Positions 39,841-51,689 of a DNA stretch of 64,000 bases are shown piece by piece. The position numbers were made by a program, and so were the translations under genes. Source of the stretch: Sulfuricella sp. T08 (GTDB taxonomy: Bacteria; Pseudomonadota; Gammaproteobacteria; Burkholderiales; Sulfuricellaceae); contig NZ_DF967585.1 in NCBI RefSeq assembly GCF_000971475.1, positions 145,591 through 209,590 of the forward strand, read 5' to 3'. The notes beneath the pieces are model-generated. The model had not been told where the DNA came from and did not search any database. It worked only from the letters and a program-made list of their open reading frames with translations. Positions within the stretch are counted from its first letter, which is position 1, and each line of letters opens with the position of its first letter.

Positions 39841-39882
39841 TGTAGGGTATCGCTCGGCCGAATCGGCCGGGCGAACGAAGGA

Positions 39883-40107
39883 TTACTTCTGATGAAGTTG
39901 GCGATGCTCATTGGTGCAAAAAGATACACCGTGACTGACGATGCTTTCGCTCCTCGGCAGATGCACTCCGCAATGGGCGCAACGCACCATGTCCTCGCCG
40001 GCTTCGAGTTTTGGAGCGTCCTCCTGCTTGATCCTGCGGCCATAGCTTTTGACGAGGCGGTAAACAACCCACGCACCCAAAGCAAGAAGTATCAGCTTGA
40101 TCAACAT
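39883..40107 (-). CDS. PP0621-type small protein
   Basis: 74 residues from the ATG at 40107 (GAGG seven bases before). N-terminal membrane segment and a C-terminal zinc-ribbon-like part: CAHCGVHLPRSE, then SHGVSFCTNEHRQLH. Matches the PP0621 family of short proteins. Function unknown. Confidence 0.8.
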   Translation of the reverse strand: MLIKLILLALGAWVVYRLVKSYGRRIKQEDAPKLEAGEDMVRCAHCGVHLPRSESIVSHGVSFCTNEHRQLHQK

Positions 40108-40158
40108 CACTCTGCCTCAGTCAACGAGGCACCTCAGGGTTCAATATTCGGATGAACT

Positions 40159-40234
40159 GGTCGGGGTGAGAGGATTCGAACCTCCGGCCTCTGCGTCCCG
40201 AACGCAGCGCTCCACCAGGCTGAGCTACACCCCG
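40159..40234 (-). tRNA. tRNA-Pro (anticodon CGG)
   Basis: 76 nt with encoded CCA. Acceptor CGGGGTG/CACCCCG, D arm AGCTCAGCCTGG, anticodon loop TTCGGGA (CGG at 34-36) on stem CTGCG/CGCAG, T loop GTTCGAATC. Confidence 0.96.
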
Positions 40235-40247
40235 TTTTGATTTATTT

Positions 40248-41216
40248 TCAGTAGCTTCGCGTTACCGAAAAGTCTGCCAATTGTAGCAAAGATTCCTTGT
40301 ATTTTGAATGTGGCAGATGCGAAATCGCCTCGCACGCCACCCGTGCCTCAGCCTTCGCCTGGCTTTTCGCATAATCCAGCGCGCCGGTATCGCGGATCGC
40401 GGCCATCACTGCATCCAGCTCGCTCAGGCCGCCATGCTCGATCGCCCTGCGGATCACCTCTGCTTGCTGCGGTGTGCCGTTTTTCATGGCATAGATCAGG
40501 GGCAGCGTGGGTTTGCCCTCAGCCAGATCATCACCGACGTTTTTGCCGGTTTCGGCATGGTCACCGGAATAATCCAGCACGTCGTCGATCAGCTGGAACG
40601 CTGTGCCCATGCGCATCCCATAGACTGCCATGGCCTCCTCGTCGACCCTGGAGGCATTACCCAGGATCGCACCGAGGCGGGTGGCGGCTTCGAACAATTT
40701 GGCGGTTTTATAGTGGATCACCTGAAGATAACGCGCCTCGTCGATATCCGCGTCGTTACAATTCAACAGTTGCAGCACTTCGCCCTCGGCGATGACGTTG
40801 GTTGCATCCGCCATGACTTCCATCACGCGCATGCTGCCCGCCCCGACCATCATCTGAAAAGCCCGGGAATAGAGGAAGTCGCCTACGAGAACGCTGGCAG
40901 CGTTGCCGAACAGGGCGTTGGCAGTGGCATTGCCGCGCCGCAGGTTGGATTCGTCCACCACGTCGTCGTGCAGCAGGGTGGCGGTATGAATAAATTCGAC
41001 CACCGCGGCAAGGACGTGATGATTGCTGCCGGAATAGCCGAATGCCCCCGCCGACAACAGCACCAGCGCGGGGCGCAGGCGCTTGCCACCACTATTGATG
41101 ATGTATTCGCTGATCTGGCGGATCAGCACGACCTCGGAATAGAGCCGCTTGCGGATGACTTCATCCACGGCTAGCATGTCCGACTCGATGGGACTACGTA
41201 TGGCTTCCAGCGACAC
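40248..41216 (-). CDS. ispB: Polyprenyl (octaprenyl) diphosphate synthase
   Basis: 322 residues, GTG start. Trans-prenyltransferase with the first aspartate-rich motif LLHDDVVDES, the second LIDDVLDYSGD, GGKRLRP near the N-terminus and the KTAKLFEA motif. It makes the polyprenyl side chain of quinones. The adjacent block rplU-rpmA-obgE runs divergently, a common betaproteobacterial arrangement. Confidence 0.94.
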   Translation of the reverse strand: MSLEAIRSPIESDMLAVDEVIRKRLYSEVVLIRQISEYIINSGGKRLRPALVLLSAGAFGYSGSNHHVLAAVVEFIHTATLLHDDVVDESNLRRGNATANALFGNAASVLVGDFLYSRAFQMMVGAGSMRVMEVMADATNVIAEGEVLQLLNCNDADIDEARYLQVIHYKTAKLFEAATRLGAILGNASRVDEEAMAVYGMRMGTAFQLIDDVLDYSGDHAETGKNVGDDLAEGKPTLPLIYAMKNGTPQQAEVIRRAIEHGGLSELDAVMAAIRDTGALDYAKSQAKAEARVACEAISHLPHSKYKESLLQLADFSVTRSY

Positions 41217-41325
41217 AAAAAATCCAGAGGTTAGGTGAAAAGCGCTAATGGTAGGAACGAGGGCAATTCGGTGTCAAGTTTTTCCAGCCCTGCCACTGAT
41301 TTCTAAACAAATTTCCAAACAATAT

Positions 41326-41355
41326 TTAACCCTCGTCACAAAATTCTGGTACAAT
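41326..41355 (+). promoter_or_regulatory. Sigma-70 promoter of rplU-rpmA
   Basis: TTAACC (41326-41331) and TACAAT (41350-41355) with an 18-base spacer, ending 35 bases before the rplU ATG. It lies in an AT-rich stretch between ispB and rplU. Confidence 0.6.
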
Positions 41356-41390
41356 CGCGTTCCTTTTTAAAAGTAAGTGTGGAGCTCAAT

Positions 41391-41705
41391 ATGTACGCGG
41401 TCATAAAAACCGGTGGCAAGCAGTATCGCGTTGCCCCCGGCGAAAAATTGAAAATAGAACAGATACCGGCAGACATTGGCAGCGAAATCGTACTGGATCA
41501 GATATTAATGGTTGCAGACGGTGAAGCAGTCACGGTAGGCACGCCCCTGATAAGCGGCGCTACGGTCAAGGCGACGGTAGTCGCTCATGGTCGCGGCGAG
41601 AAGGTGCAGATTTTTAAAATGCGTCGTCGCAAGCACTACCAGAAGCATCAGGGGCATCGTCAGAACTACACCGAGATCCGCATCGACGGCATCGCGGCGA
41701 AGTAA
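41391..41705 (+). CDS. rplU: Ribosomal protein L21
   Basis: 104 residues from the ATG at 41391, with GGAG six bases upstream ([18 protein letters not shown]). The [19 protein letters not shown] end is the typical 23S rRNA-binding L21 signature. Co-transcribed with rpmA. Confidence 0.98.
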   Translation: MYAVIKTGGKQYRVAPGEKLKIEQIPADIGSEIVLDQILMVADGEAVTVGTPLISGATVKATVVAHGRGEKVQIFKMRRRKHYQKHQGHRQNYTEIRIDGIAAK

Positions 41706-41717
41706 GGAGAATAAGCA

Positions 41718-41975
41718 ATGGCACATAAAAAAGCAGGCGGCAGTGTACGCAACGGCCGCGACTCCCATTCCAAGCGTCTGGGCGTGAAACGCTACGGTGG
41801 CGAACTGGTTTCCGCCGGCAGCATCATCGTTCGCCAGCGTGGCACCCAGATGTACGCCGGTGACAACGTCGGCATGGGCAAGGATCACACCTTGTTCGCC
41901 AAGGTATCCGGCACCATCAGCTTCGCCATCAAGGGTGCAGCAAAACACAAAGTGGTTACCATCACTCCGGCTTAA
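41718..41975 (+). CDS. rpmA: Ribosomal protein L27
   Basis: 85 residues beginning [16 protein letters not shown], with the conserved [18 protein letters not shown]. The N-terminus starts directly without the cleaved extension found in Firmicutes. AAGGAG lies before the ATG. Confidence 0.98.
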   Translation: MAHKKAGGSVRNGRDSHSKRLGVKRYGGELVSAGSIIVRQRGTQMYAGDNVGMGKDHTLFAKVSGTISFAIKGAAKHKVVTITPA

Positions 41976-42000
41976 ACCAGCCGGATAGTGGAGCCTTTAG

Positions 42001-42027
42001 GCCCTATCAAACGATAGGGCTTTTTTA
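42001..42027 (+). terminator. Terminator after rpmA
   Basis: 8-bp stem GCCCTATC/GATAGGGC with an AAAC loop and six T. It separates rpmA from obgE, 15 bases before the obgE ATG, so obgE may partly depend on read-through or its own promoter. Confidence 0.85.
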
Positions 42028-42032
42028 TTTGA

Positions 42033-44212
<2,180 letters not shown>

Positions 44213-44219
44213 AAGCAGA

Positions 44220-44455
44220 GCCAGATTGCGGCGAAGACTAACCTTCTGCGAAGCATAAGGTTAGGTCGGAGCCACAACTTAGTGCTGCTCTGAAAGAGCC
44301 GCACTAAGCTGCAGTGAAGGCTAACGTTCGCGCAGCTAACGTTATGCTGGAGCTACAACTTGGTTCTGATTTAACCCGTTACAACTCCAGGCTGAATTCT
44401 GACTGTAGGTGCGAACTTATTCGCACTGGCCGAATGAATTCGGCCCTACAGGTTA
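44220..44455. repeat. Cluster of palindromic repeats between proB and the CNP1-like gene
   Basis: Four hairpins follow one another: CTAACCTT/AAGGTTAG (44238-44264), AGTGC...GCACT (44281-44305), CTAACGTT repeats (near 44321-44345) and a long one (44403-44451) made of CTGTAGG/CCTACAG with inner GTGCGAA/TTCGCAC and GGCCGAAT/ATTCGGCC. No gene is seen. The convergent flanking genes would both meet these hairpins as transcription stops. Confidence 0.7.
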
Positions 44456-44457
44456 TT

Positions 44458-44961
44458 TCACTGTCTGAAGCCTCGCTTCAGCAGATCGACCGCTTCCTGC
44501 GGATTTTTCACGATAATGCCGTTGGGACAAAAGAAATCGTCGTAAAGCATGTGGTGGTGACGGTTACGGTCCTGGTAGCGGATCGGTTCCCATTTGGAGG
44601 AGCGAGCCCTTGACCAAGCCCCTTCCTTGCGCCCGAAAGCGTAAAGCTTCCTTTCGCGACTGGCACAGCGGATACCCTCAAAGCTCACATTGGAGGCACC
44701 CGCCGATGATTTGACGATCATCGTGTAGCGAACCACGCCGTCCTCACCTGCACTGATGGAAGCGGCATCGACAAAAAACTTGTTATCAGTGGCGGCGCTA
44801 ACGAATAACGGCAGCAGATTCTCTTCCTTCGGATAAGGCGGGAGTTGAGCCTCAATCTCGGCCCACGGCTTTTCCTCATCGAATTCGTACTCAAATTTTC
44901 CCCATTCCGCATGGGCCGTCAGCGGAATAGCCAGTAGCAACAGTGCAAAGAGTTTTTTCAT
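44458..44961 (-). CDS. CNP1-like exported protein
   Basis: 167 residues with a signal peptide (MKKLFALLLLAIPLTAHA) and the pattern of CNP1-like proteins: EEKPWAEIEAQLPPYP, then IRCASRERKLYAFG and DDFFCPNGII with a conserved Cys pair. A periplasmic protein of unknown function. Confidence 0.8.
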   Translation of the reverse strand: MKKLFALLLLAIPLTAHAEWGKFEYEFDEEKPWAEIEAQLPPYPKEENLLPLFVSAATDNKFFVDAASISAGEDGVVRYTMIVKSSAGASNVSFEGIRCASRERKLYAFGRKEGAWSRARSSKWEPIRYQDRNRHHHMLYDDFFCPNGIIVKNPQEAVDLLKRGFRQ

Positions 44962-44964
44962 TCC

Positions 44965-45558
44965 CTACTTGGCGAGCTGCACCTGAATTTCGGCGAAGGT
45001 CTGGGCTATTTCCAGTGTCTGGATTTCCGTGCCTAAGAGTCTTGAAACCTGAGAAGTCGAAAAAATACCACGCACCTGTTGGGCATGACCCAGCCCTTCG
45101 GTATCCACCACCAAGGCATGTTGGCGACCACATTTTTTCAGGGTTGCGACGATGTGGCCCACTTTTGCCGCAGCGACATCCTTCATGCACAGCACTTCCA
45201 GTTTTTCCTGCGGCGTCATGATGTTGCGCACCAGGACATCCTCCCGCCTGCCGCCGGACTTCTGGATAAATTGCAGCGGTTTCTCGCCCAGAATGTCGGT
45301 TGCGGTAACCAGCCCGAGGACGGTTTCCTGATCATCAATCACCAGCAGCAACCTGACGCTGTGCCGAACCATACGTTCCCTGGCGGCATCCACCGTTTTT
45401 TCCGGCCCGATGGTGACTGCCATCACCTCTTTCAGGTCAGTCATCACCCGCACCGCCGGGTCGCCCAGTTCAACATGGGCAGGCGAGATTTGCAGGGGTT
45501 GGTAATAAGTCGCCCCTTGCACCAGGTTGCTGGGCGGTAGCGGGGGAAAATCAACCAT
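44965..45558 (-). CDS. CBS-domain pair protein
   Basis: 197 residues. CBS 1 at about 48-100 (DAARERMVRHSVRLLLVID, GLVTATDILG) and CBS 2 at about 110-175 (IMTPQEKLEVLCM, HALVVDTEG, GIFSTSQVSRLLG). No catalytic domain. CBS pairs bind adenosyl ligands; the ligand is not known. GGAG is five bases before the ATG. Three bases separate it from the following CNP1-like gene. Confidence 0.88.
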   Translation of the reverse strand: MVDFPPLPPSNLVQGATYYQPLQISPAHVELGDPAVRVMTDLKEVMAVTIGPEKTVDAARERMVRHSVRLLLVIDDQETVLGLVTATDILGEKPLQFIQKSGGRREDVLVRNIMTPQEKLEVLCMKDVAAAKVGHIVATLKKCGRQHALVVDTEGLGHAQQVRGIFSTSQVSRLLGTEIQTLEIAQTFAEIQVQLAK

Positions 45559-45570
45559 CTTGACTCCAGT

Positions 45571-46050
45571 TTATTCTGATTTATTGAGGTAGCCTGCCAG
45601 CTCATTGAGCGCCAAGCGATACACGTCACGCTTGAATTCGATCACCGATTCCAGCGGCACCCAGTAATGATGCCATCGCCAGGCATCGAACTCGGGATGC
45701 GATGATGCGCGCAACGACACATCGCTGTCACGCCCTGTCAAACGCAATAGAAACCAGATCTGCTTCTGGCCCTTGTAACTGCCGCGCCACTCCCGCCGCA
45801 CCCAGTTCTGGGGCACATCGTAGCGTAGCCAGTCCCTGGTGCGGCCAATAATCCTTACGTGCTGCGGCTGTAGTCCTACTTCTTCCTCTAGCTCCCGAAA
45901 CATTGCCTGCTCGGGTGATTCGCCGGCCTTGATGCCTCCTTGCGGAAACTGCCAGGAATGCTCCTTGATACGTTTGCCCCAGAAAACCTCATTTTTTGCA
46001 TTGCATAGAATGATGCCGACATTGGGGCGATAACCGTCCCGGTCTATCAT
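45571..46050 (-). CDS. rppH: RNA pyrophosphohydrolase (Nudix)
   Basis: 159 residues. Full Nudix box [20 protein letters not shown] within WQFPQ-GG..., and the typical start [17 protein letters not shown]. Removes pyrophosphate from the mRNA 5' end and starts decay. Upstream of the CBS gene, 12 bases away. Confidence 0.96.
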   Translation of the reverse strand: MIDRDGYRPNVGIILCNAKNEVFWGKRIKEHSWQFPQGGIKAGESPEQAMFRELEEEVGLQPQHVRIIGRTRDWLRYDVPQNWVRREWRGSYKGQKQIWFLLRLTGRDSDVSLRASSHPEFDAWRWHHYWVPLESVIEFKRDVYRLALNELAGYLNKSE

Positions 46051-46252
46051 TTGTGAAACACCTCAAATTCGTTAAGTTAACGTAATTTTTTCACATTTCA
46101 CCCAGCAATGAAAGTCAAATAACGCATACCCATGACCGAAGTCACGATTACGAATGGAACAGACTCACCATACGCCTGGAAATCCGAAAAAATTACTGCA
46201 TTACTTTTCATGAGACAAAGACATAAGGCACCGGTTCCACACGAAATATTAT

Positions 46253-47041
46253 CTAAATCAGTAGGCGCTTTTCAGTGTGGACATTGAGGCTACGCAGACC
46301 TTCAACGAACTTGAGAAATTCCAGCCCATATGCCTGCTCCAGTTCTCTGGCGCGCTGGCGCAAATCGTCCCAGCGTGGATTGCCTGGGCTGCGCTTGAAG
46401 CCGAATACGACCATGTTGCCATGCTTTTCCGTAGGCAAACACAGTGTCAGGCCATTGAAACTGGTCTCGATACGCTGCAAGTAGACATCGAAATTCTTGT
46501 CGCTGCCCCACAAATTTACCGCGAGGATTCCTCGTTCACTCAGTGCTGAGGCACAGTCGTCGTAATAACGCTGGGTAACCAGCGAATCGGCCAGCGAAAC
46601 ACCGTCGAAGCCATCCGCCATCAGCACATCGGAGCTATCAGGATGATCAGCCACATACTGGCCGCCTTCGGCGATCACCACCTCGAATCTTTCATCTTCC
46701 GGAGGCAGCTGAAAATAGGCGCGCGCAGCTGCCGCCACCTGCGAGTTCAGTTCCACTGCCACGATGCGTGTGGCCGGCATGCGGTGATAAACGAATTTGG
46801 CTAATGACCCCCCTCCCAACCCGACCATCAGGAAGCGTACGGGATCAGGATTAAACAGGAGAAAACCCATCATGCTGCGGGTATAGGCAAGCTCAAGCTC
46901 GTTGGGCGCACTAATGCGCATCGAACTCTGCACAGTCTGACTGCCCAGATGCAACGACCGCACGCCGTCGCGCTCACTAACATCTACGACATCACCAGCG
47001 GCTACCGCTTTATGAATACGCCGCCCGAAAAACATTCCCAT
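46253..47041 (-). CDS. Spermidine synthase-like methyltransferase-fold protein
   Basis: 262 residues from the ATG at 47041 (GAGG five bases upstream); the frame opens ten codons earlier. The domain shows MVGLGGGSLAKFVYHRMP (nucleotide-binding loop), IVAVELNSQVAAAAR and DVLMADGFDG, as in polyamine aminopropyltransferases. The usual substrate residues are not clear, so it may be a spermidine synthase-like protein of different specificity. Confidence 0.8.
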   Translation of the reverse strand: MGMFFGRRIHKAVAAGDVVDVSERDGVRSLHLGSQTVQSSMRISAPNELELAYTRSMMGFLLFNPDPVRFLMVGLGGGSLAKFVYHRMPATRIVAVELNSQVAAAARAYFQLPPEDERFEVVIAEGGQYVADHPDSSDVLMADGFDGVSLADSLVTQRYYDDCASALSERGILAVNLWGSDKNFDVYLQRIETSFNGLTLCLPTEKHGNMVVFGFKRSPGNPRWDDLRQRARELEQAYGLEFLKFVEGLRSLNVHTEKRLLI

Positions 47042-47226
47042 TGTTGCCTCGATGGAGCGGAGAAAAATCAAGCCTATCCCGGTAACTCCACTTCATGTAT
47101 CCGGGGTGCTTCAGGAAGGGTGCAGGAAGAATTACACCTGCCGCCAGGATGCGGCAAGGAAACAAATTGGGCTAACACGAGATGAAAGCTGGCCAGTGGA
47201 GAAAATCAATATTCTGACACTGCCAA

Positions 47227-47526
47227 TCAATTATGCTTCCCTTGCCCGGCTGCCATACCGCGGAAAAAACGCCACAGCGCCCAGCCACGGCCGAACCATT
47301 TTACCGCCCTGCGCGGCCGAGCCACCGCAAATACTACGCCCAGCCCGACCAGCAAGGCCGGATACATGCGAAAGAAACGCCATACTGTCACGCCCTGATC
47401 GGCTATCGCCAGCGGCAGGCGCCAGGCATGACCGATATCACCCAATTCAGCACGCTGCGCCGCGCTGCGCGCCACCAGTTCGGCACGCCGCCTGGAAAGA
47501 TCGTCCAACCGTTGCTCGATTTCCAT
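47227..47526 (-). CDS. YqjK-like protein
   Basis: 99 residues. N-terminal helical charged part (QRLDDLSRRRAELVARSAAQR), then a hydrophobic segment (about 53-68) and a basic tail. Overlaps the stop of the holin-like gene by one base. Third gene of a yqjD-yqjE-yqjK-like set. Confidence 0.7.
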   Translation of the reverse strand: MEIEQRLDDLSRRRAELVARSAAQRAELGDIGHAWRLPLAIADQGVTVWRFFRMYPALLVGLGVVFAVARPRRAVKWFGRGWALWRFFRGMAAGQGKHN

Positions 47527-47918
47527 TACGGCAACAGCTGCTGTCGGTCTTTGCCCAGCTCTGCCAGGCTGGTCGCAAATAGCCTGCTCCCGGCCGAAGC
47601 ACGAGCACGAAACATCACGACAGCCACACCGCCGAGGCTAAAAAAAAGTACGGCAAAACCGCCCAGCACCAACAGTCGGTGACTATCCCATAGCAAAATG
47701 GTGACGAATATCACGAGAAACACGCTACCCATAGCCAAGCAAAACAGCGCGATGCTGCCGAACAATAGCAACTGAGCAAAGCGGAGCTTTTCCTCCTCCA
47801 CTTCATTCGCCAACAACTCCAGTCTTGTCTGCGCTACGCCCGAAAGCGTAGCGGCAAAATTGCACAGTGAGGCAAACAATCCAGTGGCATGTGCTATGCC
47901 CGCATCTGTTTCAGCCAT
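47526..47918 (-). CDS. Phage-holin-like YqjE family membrane protein
   Basis: 130 residues with two membrane segments (about 55-77 and 85-106) after an amphipathic N-terminus (LCNFAATLSGVAQTRLELLANEVEEEK), the pattern of PF07332. In E. coli the YqjDE proteins associate with the inner membrane. Not a phage gene here. Confidence 0.82.
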   Translation of the reverse strand: MAETDAGIAHATGLFASLCNFAATLSGVAQTRLELLANEVEEEKLRFAQLLLFGSIALFCLAMGSVFLVIFVTILLWDSHRLLVLGGFAVLFFSLGGVAVVMFRARASAGSRLFATSLAELGKDRQQLLP

Positions 47919-47931
47919 AACAATCAGTATG

Positions 47932-48255
47932 TTAGCGACGTGCGATCAGGACACCGATTACCAGCCCGACACAGGCGGAAATACCCACTGCCTTCCACGG
48001 ATTGTCATGCACATACTGATCAGTGGCACGGGCAGCCTGCTTGGTTTTGTCAATAATCGCTGCTTCAGCCTGTGCCAACCGCACTTTAGCGTCAACCAGG
48101 CTGGCCTGGATTTTTTCGCGCGCGGCAGCTACCTTTTCACCCGCATCATTAGCGGTCGCCCTGAGCAGCGCTTCGGCATCGGCCACCACCACTTTAAAAT
48201 CTGCAACCAGCTTTTCCTTGTTGATATCGGCTGCTTCATCGACTTCGCTGTACAT
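47932..48255 (-). CDS. DUF883 (YqjD/ElaB) family membrane protein
   Basis: 107 residues: long helix (ADFKVVVADAEALLRATANDAGEKV..., KTKQAARATDQYVHDNPWKAVGI) and a C-terminal membrane anchor ending in a basic tail (LIARR). DUF883 proteins in E. coli bind ribosomes at the inner membrane in stationary phase. First gene of the set. Confidence 0.88.
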   Translation of the reverse strand: MYSEVDEAADINKEKLVADFKVVVADAEALLRATANDAGEKVAAAREKIQASLVDAKVRLAQAEAAIIDKTKQAARATDQYVHDNPWKAVGISACVGLVIGVLIARR

Positions 48256-48387
48256 GATAATTTCCTTTTTCTTGTTTAACGACTAAATACAATTATAGGC
48301 TAGTGCTATTCGAAGGCCAAATCAATCCGATATACGCCTTGTTTTCGGTTAAAATCGCGAATTCAGAATTTGATTACGGGAATCCCC

Positions 48388-50103
48388 ATGCGTGTCTCAC
48401 AATTTTTCCTGTCCACCCTCAAGGAAGCACCAGCCGAAGCCGAGTTGGTCAGCCACAAACTGATGCTCCGCGCCGGCCTGATCAAGCGCATCGGCAGCGG
48501 CCTGTATACCTGGATGCCGCTCGGCCTCAGGGTGCTGCGTAAGGTCGAGAACATCGTGCGCGATGAAATGAACAAGAGCGGCGCGGTCGAACTGTTGATG
48601 CCGGCGGTCGTTCCCGCCGAACTATGGCAGGAAACCGGACGCTGGGACGTTTTCGGCCCACAGATGCTGAAGATCAAGGATCGCCATGAGCGTGACTTCT
48701 GCTTCGGCCCGACCCACGAAGAGGTGATCACCGACATCGCTCGCCGCGAAATCAAGAGCTACCGCCAACTGCCGGTAAACTTCTACCAGGTCCAGACCAA
48801 GTTTCGCGACGAAATTCGTCCGCGCTTCGGCGTGATGCGCGCACGCGAGTTCATGATGAAGGACGCTTATTCCTTCCACGCAAACTTCACCAGCCTGGAA
48901 CAGACCTACCAGGTGATGCATGACTGCTACAGCCGCATTTTCAACCGACTGGGATTAAAGTTCCGTGCCGTGGCGGCGGATACCGGCGCAATCGGCGGCA
49001 CCGGCTCGCATGAATTTCACGTACTAGCCGATTCCGGCGAGGACGCCATCGCCTTCTGCCCCAGTTCCGATTATGCCGCCAACGTCGAGCTAGCCGAGGC
49101 AGTTTCTCCCACAACTCCGCGCCCCGCTCCGTCCGCAGCGATACAAAAAGTCGCCACGCCTGGCAAACACAGCATCGAGGAAGTGTGCGAATTTCTTAAA
49201 ATCCCCGCACACCGGGTCGTTAAAACACTGCTGCTGGAAGGTCGTGACGGCGACGTAGTGGCGCTGCTGCTGCGCGGCGATCACCAGCTCAACGAGGTCA
49301 AGGCCGGCAAGCTGCTCCAGCTTGCCCAACCGATGCGCTTTGCCGCCGACGCGCAAATACGTGCCGCCGCCGGCTGCAACGCCGGCTCGCTCGGTCCAGT
49401 CGGCCTGAATGTCACCATTATCGCCGACCGCGCGGTAGCCGCGATGAGCGACTTCACCTGCGGCGCCAACGAGGACGGACACCATCTCACCGGCGTCAAT
49501 TTCGGCCGTGACCTGCCGGAACTGAAAGAACTAGTCGATCTCCGCAACGTAGTGGAAGGTGATGACAGCCCGGACGGCAAGGGTAAACTGGAACTGTGCC
49601 GCGGCATCGAAGTCGGCCACATCTTCCAGCTACGCACCAAGTATTCCGAAGCGATGAAAGCCACTTTTCTTGACGAGAACGGCAAGGAGCAGGTGATGGA
49701 AATGGGCTGCTACGGCATCGGCGTCTCACGCATCGTCGCCGCCGCCATCGAGCAGGGCCACGACGAGCACGGCATCATCTTCCCGCCCGCAATAGCACCT
49801 TTCCAACTCGCCATCGTACCGATCGGCCTCAACCGGAGCGAACTAGTGAAGGAAACCGTCGAGAAGCTCTACACCGAACTCATGGCCTCTGGTATCGAAG
49901 TGCTGCTGGACGACCGCGACGAGCGCCCCGGCGTAATGTTCGCCGATCTTGAACTAATCGGCATCCCGCACCGCATCGTCATCGGCGAGCGCGGACTGAA
50001 GGACGGCAACGTGGAATACCAGGGGCGTCGTGATGACAAAGCTACGGCCATCCCCTTGCAAAATATCGTGAGTCACATAAAATCAGCTACATGCATAAGC
50101 TAA
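48388..50103 (+). CDS. proS: Prolyl-tRNA synthetase (bacterial type, with INS editing domain)
   Basis: 571 residues from the ATG at 48388. Class II core motifs ([56 protein letters not shown]-like [18 protein letters not shown]) flank the inserted editing domain (about 225-400). C-terminal anticodon-binding domain (about 465-565). The next gene starts 13 bases inside its 3' end. Confidence 0.97.
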   Translation: MRVSQFFLSTLKEAPAEAELVSHKLMLRAGLIKRIGSGLYTWMPLGLRVLRKVENIVRDEMNKSGAVELLMPAVVPAELWQETGRWDVFGPQMLKIKDRHERDFCFGPTHEEVITDIARREIKSYRQLPVNFYQVQTKFRDEIRPRFGVMRAREFMMKDAYSFHANFTSLEQTYQVMHDCYSRIFNRLGLKFRAVAADTGAIGGTGSHEFHVLADSGEDAIAFCPSSDYAANVELAEAVSPTTPRPAPSAAIQKVATPGKHSIEEVCEFLKIPAHRVVKTLLLEGRDGDVVALLLRGDHQLNEVKAGKLLQLAQPMRFAADAQIRAAAGCNAGSLGPVGLNVTIIADRAVAAMSDFTCGANEDGHHLTGVNFGRDLPELKELVDLRNVVEGDDSPDGKGKLELCRGIEVGHIFQLRTKYSEAMKATFLDENGKEQVMEMGCYGIGVSRIVAAAIEQGHDEHGIIFPPAIAPFQLAIVPIGLNRSELVKETVEKLYTELMASGIEVLLDDRDERPGVMFADLELIGIPHRIVIGERGLKDGNVEYQGRRDDKATAIPLQNIVSHIKSATCIS

Positions 50104-50708
50104 TTATCCTTGTTGCATTACTGATCAGCCTGCCGGCCCACGCCGGCGCACAGAGTGAGGAGCCGTTGAGCGCCAGCGTGCAGGCGGCACTGCATAAAAC
50201 TGTCAGCGACGGTGCTGCCCCACGCCTCGTCTTTGCCTCAACAACCGACGCAAATATCTGGATGGCGGAAATGTCTCAGCGCCTGGAGAAACGCATGCCG
50301 GACAGGAAAGTGCGCCAGGACTTTCTCAAAACCGTACACTACGAAGCATCCCGCGCGGGTCTCGACCCCCAAATGGTACTGGGATTGATCCAGGTGGAAA
50401 GCGGCTTCAAGAAATATGCCGTATCCAGTGCCGGGGCACGTGGCTACATGCAGGTGATGCCGTTCTGGGTCAAAAATATCGGCACCCCCGACCAGAACCT
50501 GTTCCACATCCGCACTAACCTGCGCTACGGCTGCACCATTCTTCGGCACTACCTCGACATCGAAAAAGGCGACCTATACCGAGCCCTGGGCCGCTACAAC
50601 GGCAGCCTGGGAAGGCCAGAATACCCCAACCTGGTGATCGGTGCCTGGCGCAACGGCTGGGCCTATCCGAGTAAAATCGGCAAAGCTGCATCAGCTCCTT
50701 TGTCGTAA
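50091..50708 (+). CDS. Lytic transglycosylase (SLT type)
   Basis: 205 residues with a signal peptide ([18 protein letters not shown]). SLT domain with catalytic Glu in [20 protein letters not shown] and the [19 protein letters not shown] motifs. It cleaves peptidoglycan with anhydromuramyl formation. Overlaps proS by 13 bases, so is co-translated. Confidence 0.93.
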   Translation: MHKLIILVALLISLPAHAGAQSEEPLSASVQAALHKTVSDGAAPRLVFASTTDANIWMAEMSQRLEKRMPDRKVRQDFLKTVHYEASRAGLDPQMVLGLIQVESGFKKYAVSSAGARGYMQVMPFWVKNIGTPDQNLFHIRTNLRYGCTILRHYLDIEKGDLYRALGRYNGSLGRPEYPNLVIGAWRNGWAYPSKIGKAASAPLS

Positions 50709-50728
50709 TCTGATCTTGTAAATGAAAA

Positions 50729-50749
50729 AGCCCGCTAAATGCGGGCTTT
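50729..50749. terminator. Terminator after the lytic transglycosylase gene
   Basis: 7-bp stem AGCCCGC/GCGGGCT with a TAAAT loop and a short T-run; preceded by AAAAA. It marks the border between housekeeping DNA and the integrated element. The 300 bases that follow hold an att-like site and arm-type repeats but no gene. Confidence 0.75.
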
Positions 50750-50855
50750 AAGACTTCTTTAGGGCTGCTTTGGGTGTGTTACTGGTGGATGACCGGCATG
50801 AAATAGTGCCATAAGAACGGCCATGGGCTTGGACATAAAAACATTACTTCCGTTT

Positions 50856-50876
50856 TATGCCCCCAAATATGCCCCC
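50856..50876. repeat. Left arm-type integrase sites (TATGCCCCC x2)
   Basis: Two copies of TATGCCCCC at 50856 and 50868, 12 bases apart. The same pair with the same spacing is at the other end of the element (53844, 53856). Confidence 0.65.
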
Positions 50877-51010
50877 TGTTTCGTTTTGCTACCCCATTTC
50901 GCGAAACAGATTTACCCCTTGCCGGCAAGTTTCGTCACTAGGCCATCAAGCAACCGATTTATTCGCCCCAGTCGTTCCGCAATTCTAACCAGTAATCCCC
51001 GACAAAGGCT

Positions 51011-51265
51011 TCATGCTGGAAAGTTACCTTTACGAAACTCATCCAACTCTCGACAATCAGCAAACATGGCAAGTATTTGATTGGAATTCCCAATGCCATC
51101 TCTAGTTGAGCGCACCAACTCTACATCTGCGGGGTGCTTGCCAACTTCGCAATATCCAGTTGGGATTACAACATTAATTTGACGGCCCAATACCGTAACT
51201 ATTGTGGCTTGCGCTTCGAGAGCAAAAACCGCAACCAGCGAAAACAAAATCAACCTTGCTAACAT
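51011..51265 (-). CDS. Small exported protein, probably truncated or frameshifted
   Basis: 84 residues: signal peptide (MLARLILFSLVAVFALEAQA) and a mature part with VIPTGYCEVGKHPADVELV and MFADCRELDEFRKG. The latter resembles a family whose members continue beyond the FRKG point with a DYG-type segment. Here the frame stops soon after; a shifted frame continues with FVGDYWLELRNDWGE. It is probably a frameshifted copy. Confidence 0.55.
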   Translation of the reverse strand: MLARLILFSLVAVFALEAQATIVTVLGRQINVVIPTGYCEVGKHPADVELVRSTRDGIGNSNQILAMFADCRELDEFRKGNFPA

Positions 51266-51327
51266 TTATTGATCCTCTTATTTGGCTTTTCCCATAATGC
51301 AGCTTGCGGATACCGCAACTAATAAAT

Positions 51328-51660
51328 CTATGATGGCTTCACATTCTCCGGCGGATTCTCATCCTTAAGTTGAAGCACTCTAAGCTTGATATACTCCCGT
51401 CTGCCAATACCGAAATCCCCATTGGCGATCACAAGTGACTTTTCCCAAAGCCCATATTTTTGGCGTTTCTCATCCACCTCTGTTGCGGCAATCTCATATA
51501 GCCTTTCATCATCAATGAGGTGCCGTCCTGGTTTTGGGGTGGTCACTTTCTTCAGTGTATTTACTGTTTTAGAAAACAGGCCGGCAATCGCTTTGAAGAT
51601 AAAAATGGCCAAAATCATCCCAATTGCGCCCAAGAGTCCCTTAAATGCTGCATCCATCAT
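51328..51660 (-). CDS. Small membrane-anchored protein (110 aa)
   Basis: N-terminal membrane segment (about 8-28), followed by a soluble part (DDERLYEIAATEVDEKRQKYGLWEKSLVIANGD). No family recognised. It lies inside the tRNA-Thr element in the same direction as the integrase. Confidence 0.55.
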   Translation of the reverse strand: MMDAAFKGLLGAIGMILAIFIFKAIAGLFSKTVNTLKKVTTPKPGRHLIDDERLYEIAATEVDEKRQKYGLWEKSLVIANGDFGIGRREYIKLRVLQLKDENPPENVKPS

Positions 51661-51689
51661 CTATGCCCTCCTAAATATGAACATTTATT

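Noticed and set aside
44220-44455. CRISPR array
   Set aside because: The repeats are palindromes of different sequence with no constant repeat/spacer unit; no cas genes in the window.
47526-47918. Prophage, suggested by the holin-like gene
   Set aside because: The gene lies in the yqjD-yqjE-yqjK-like chromosomal set and no other phage genes are near.
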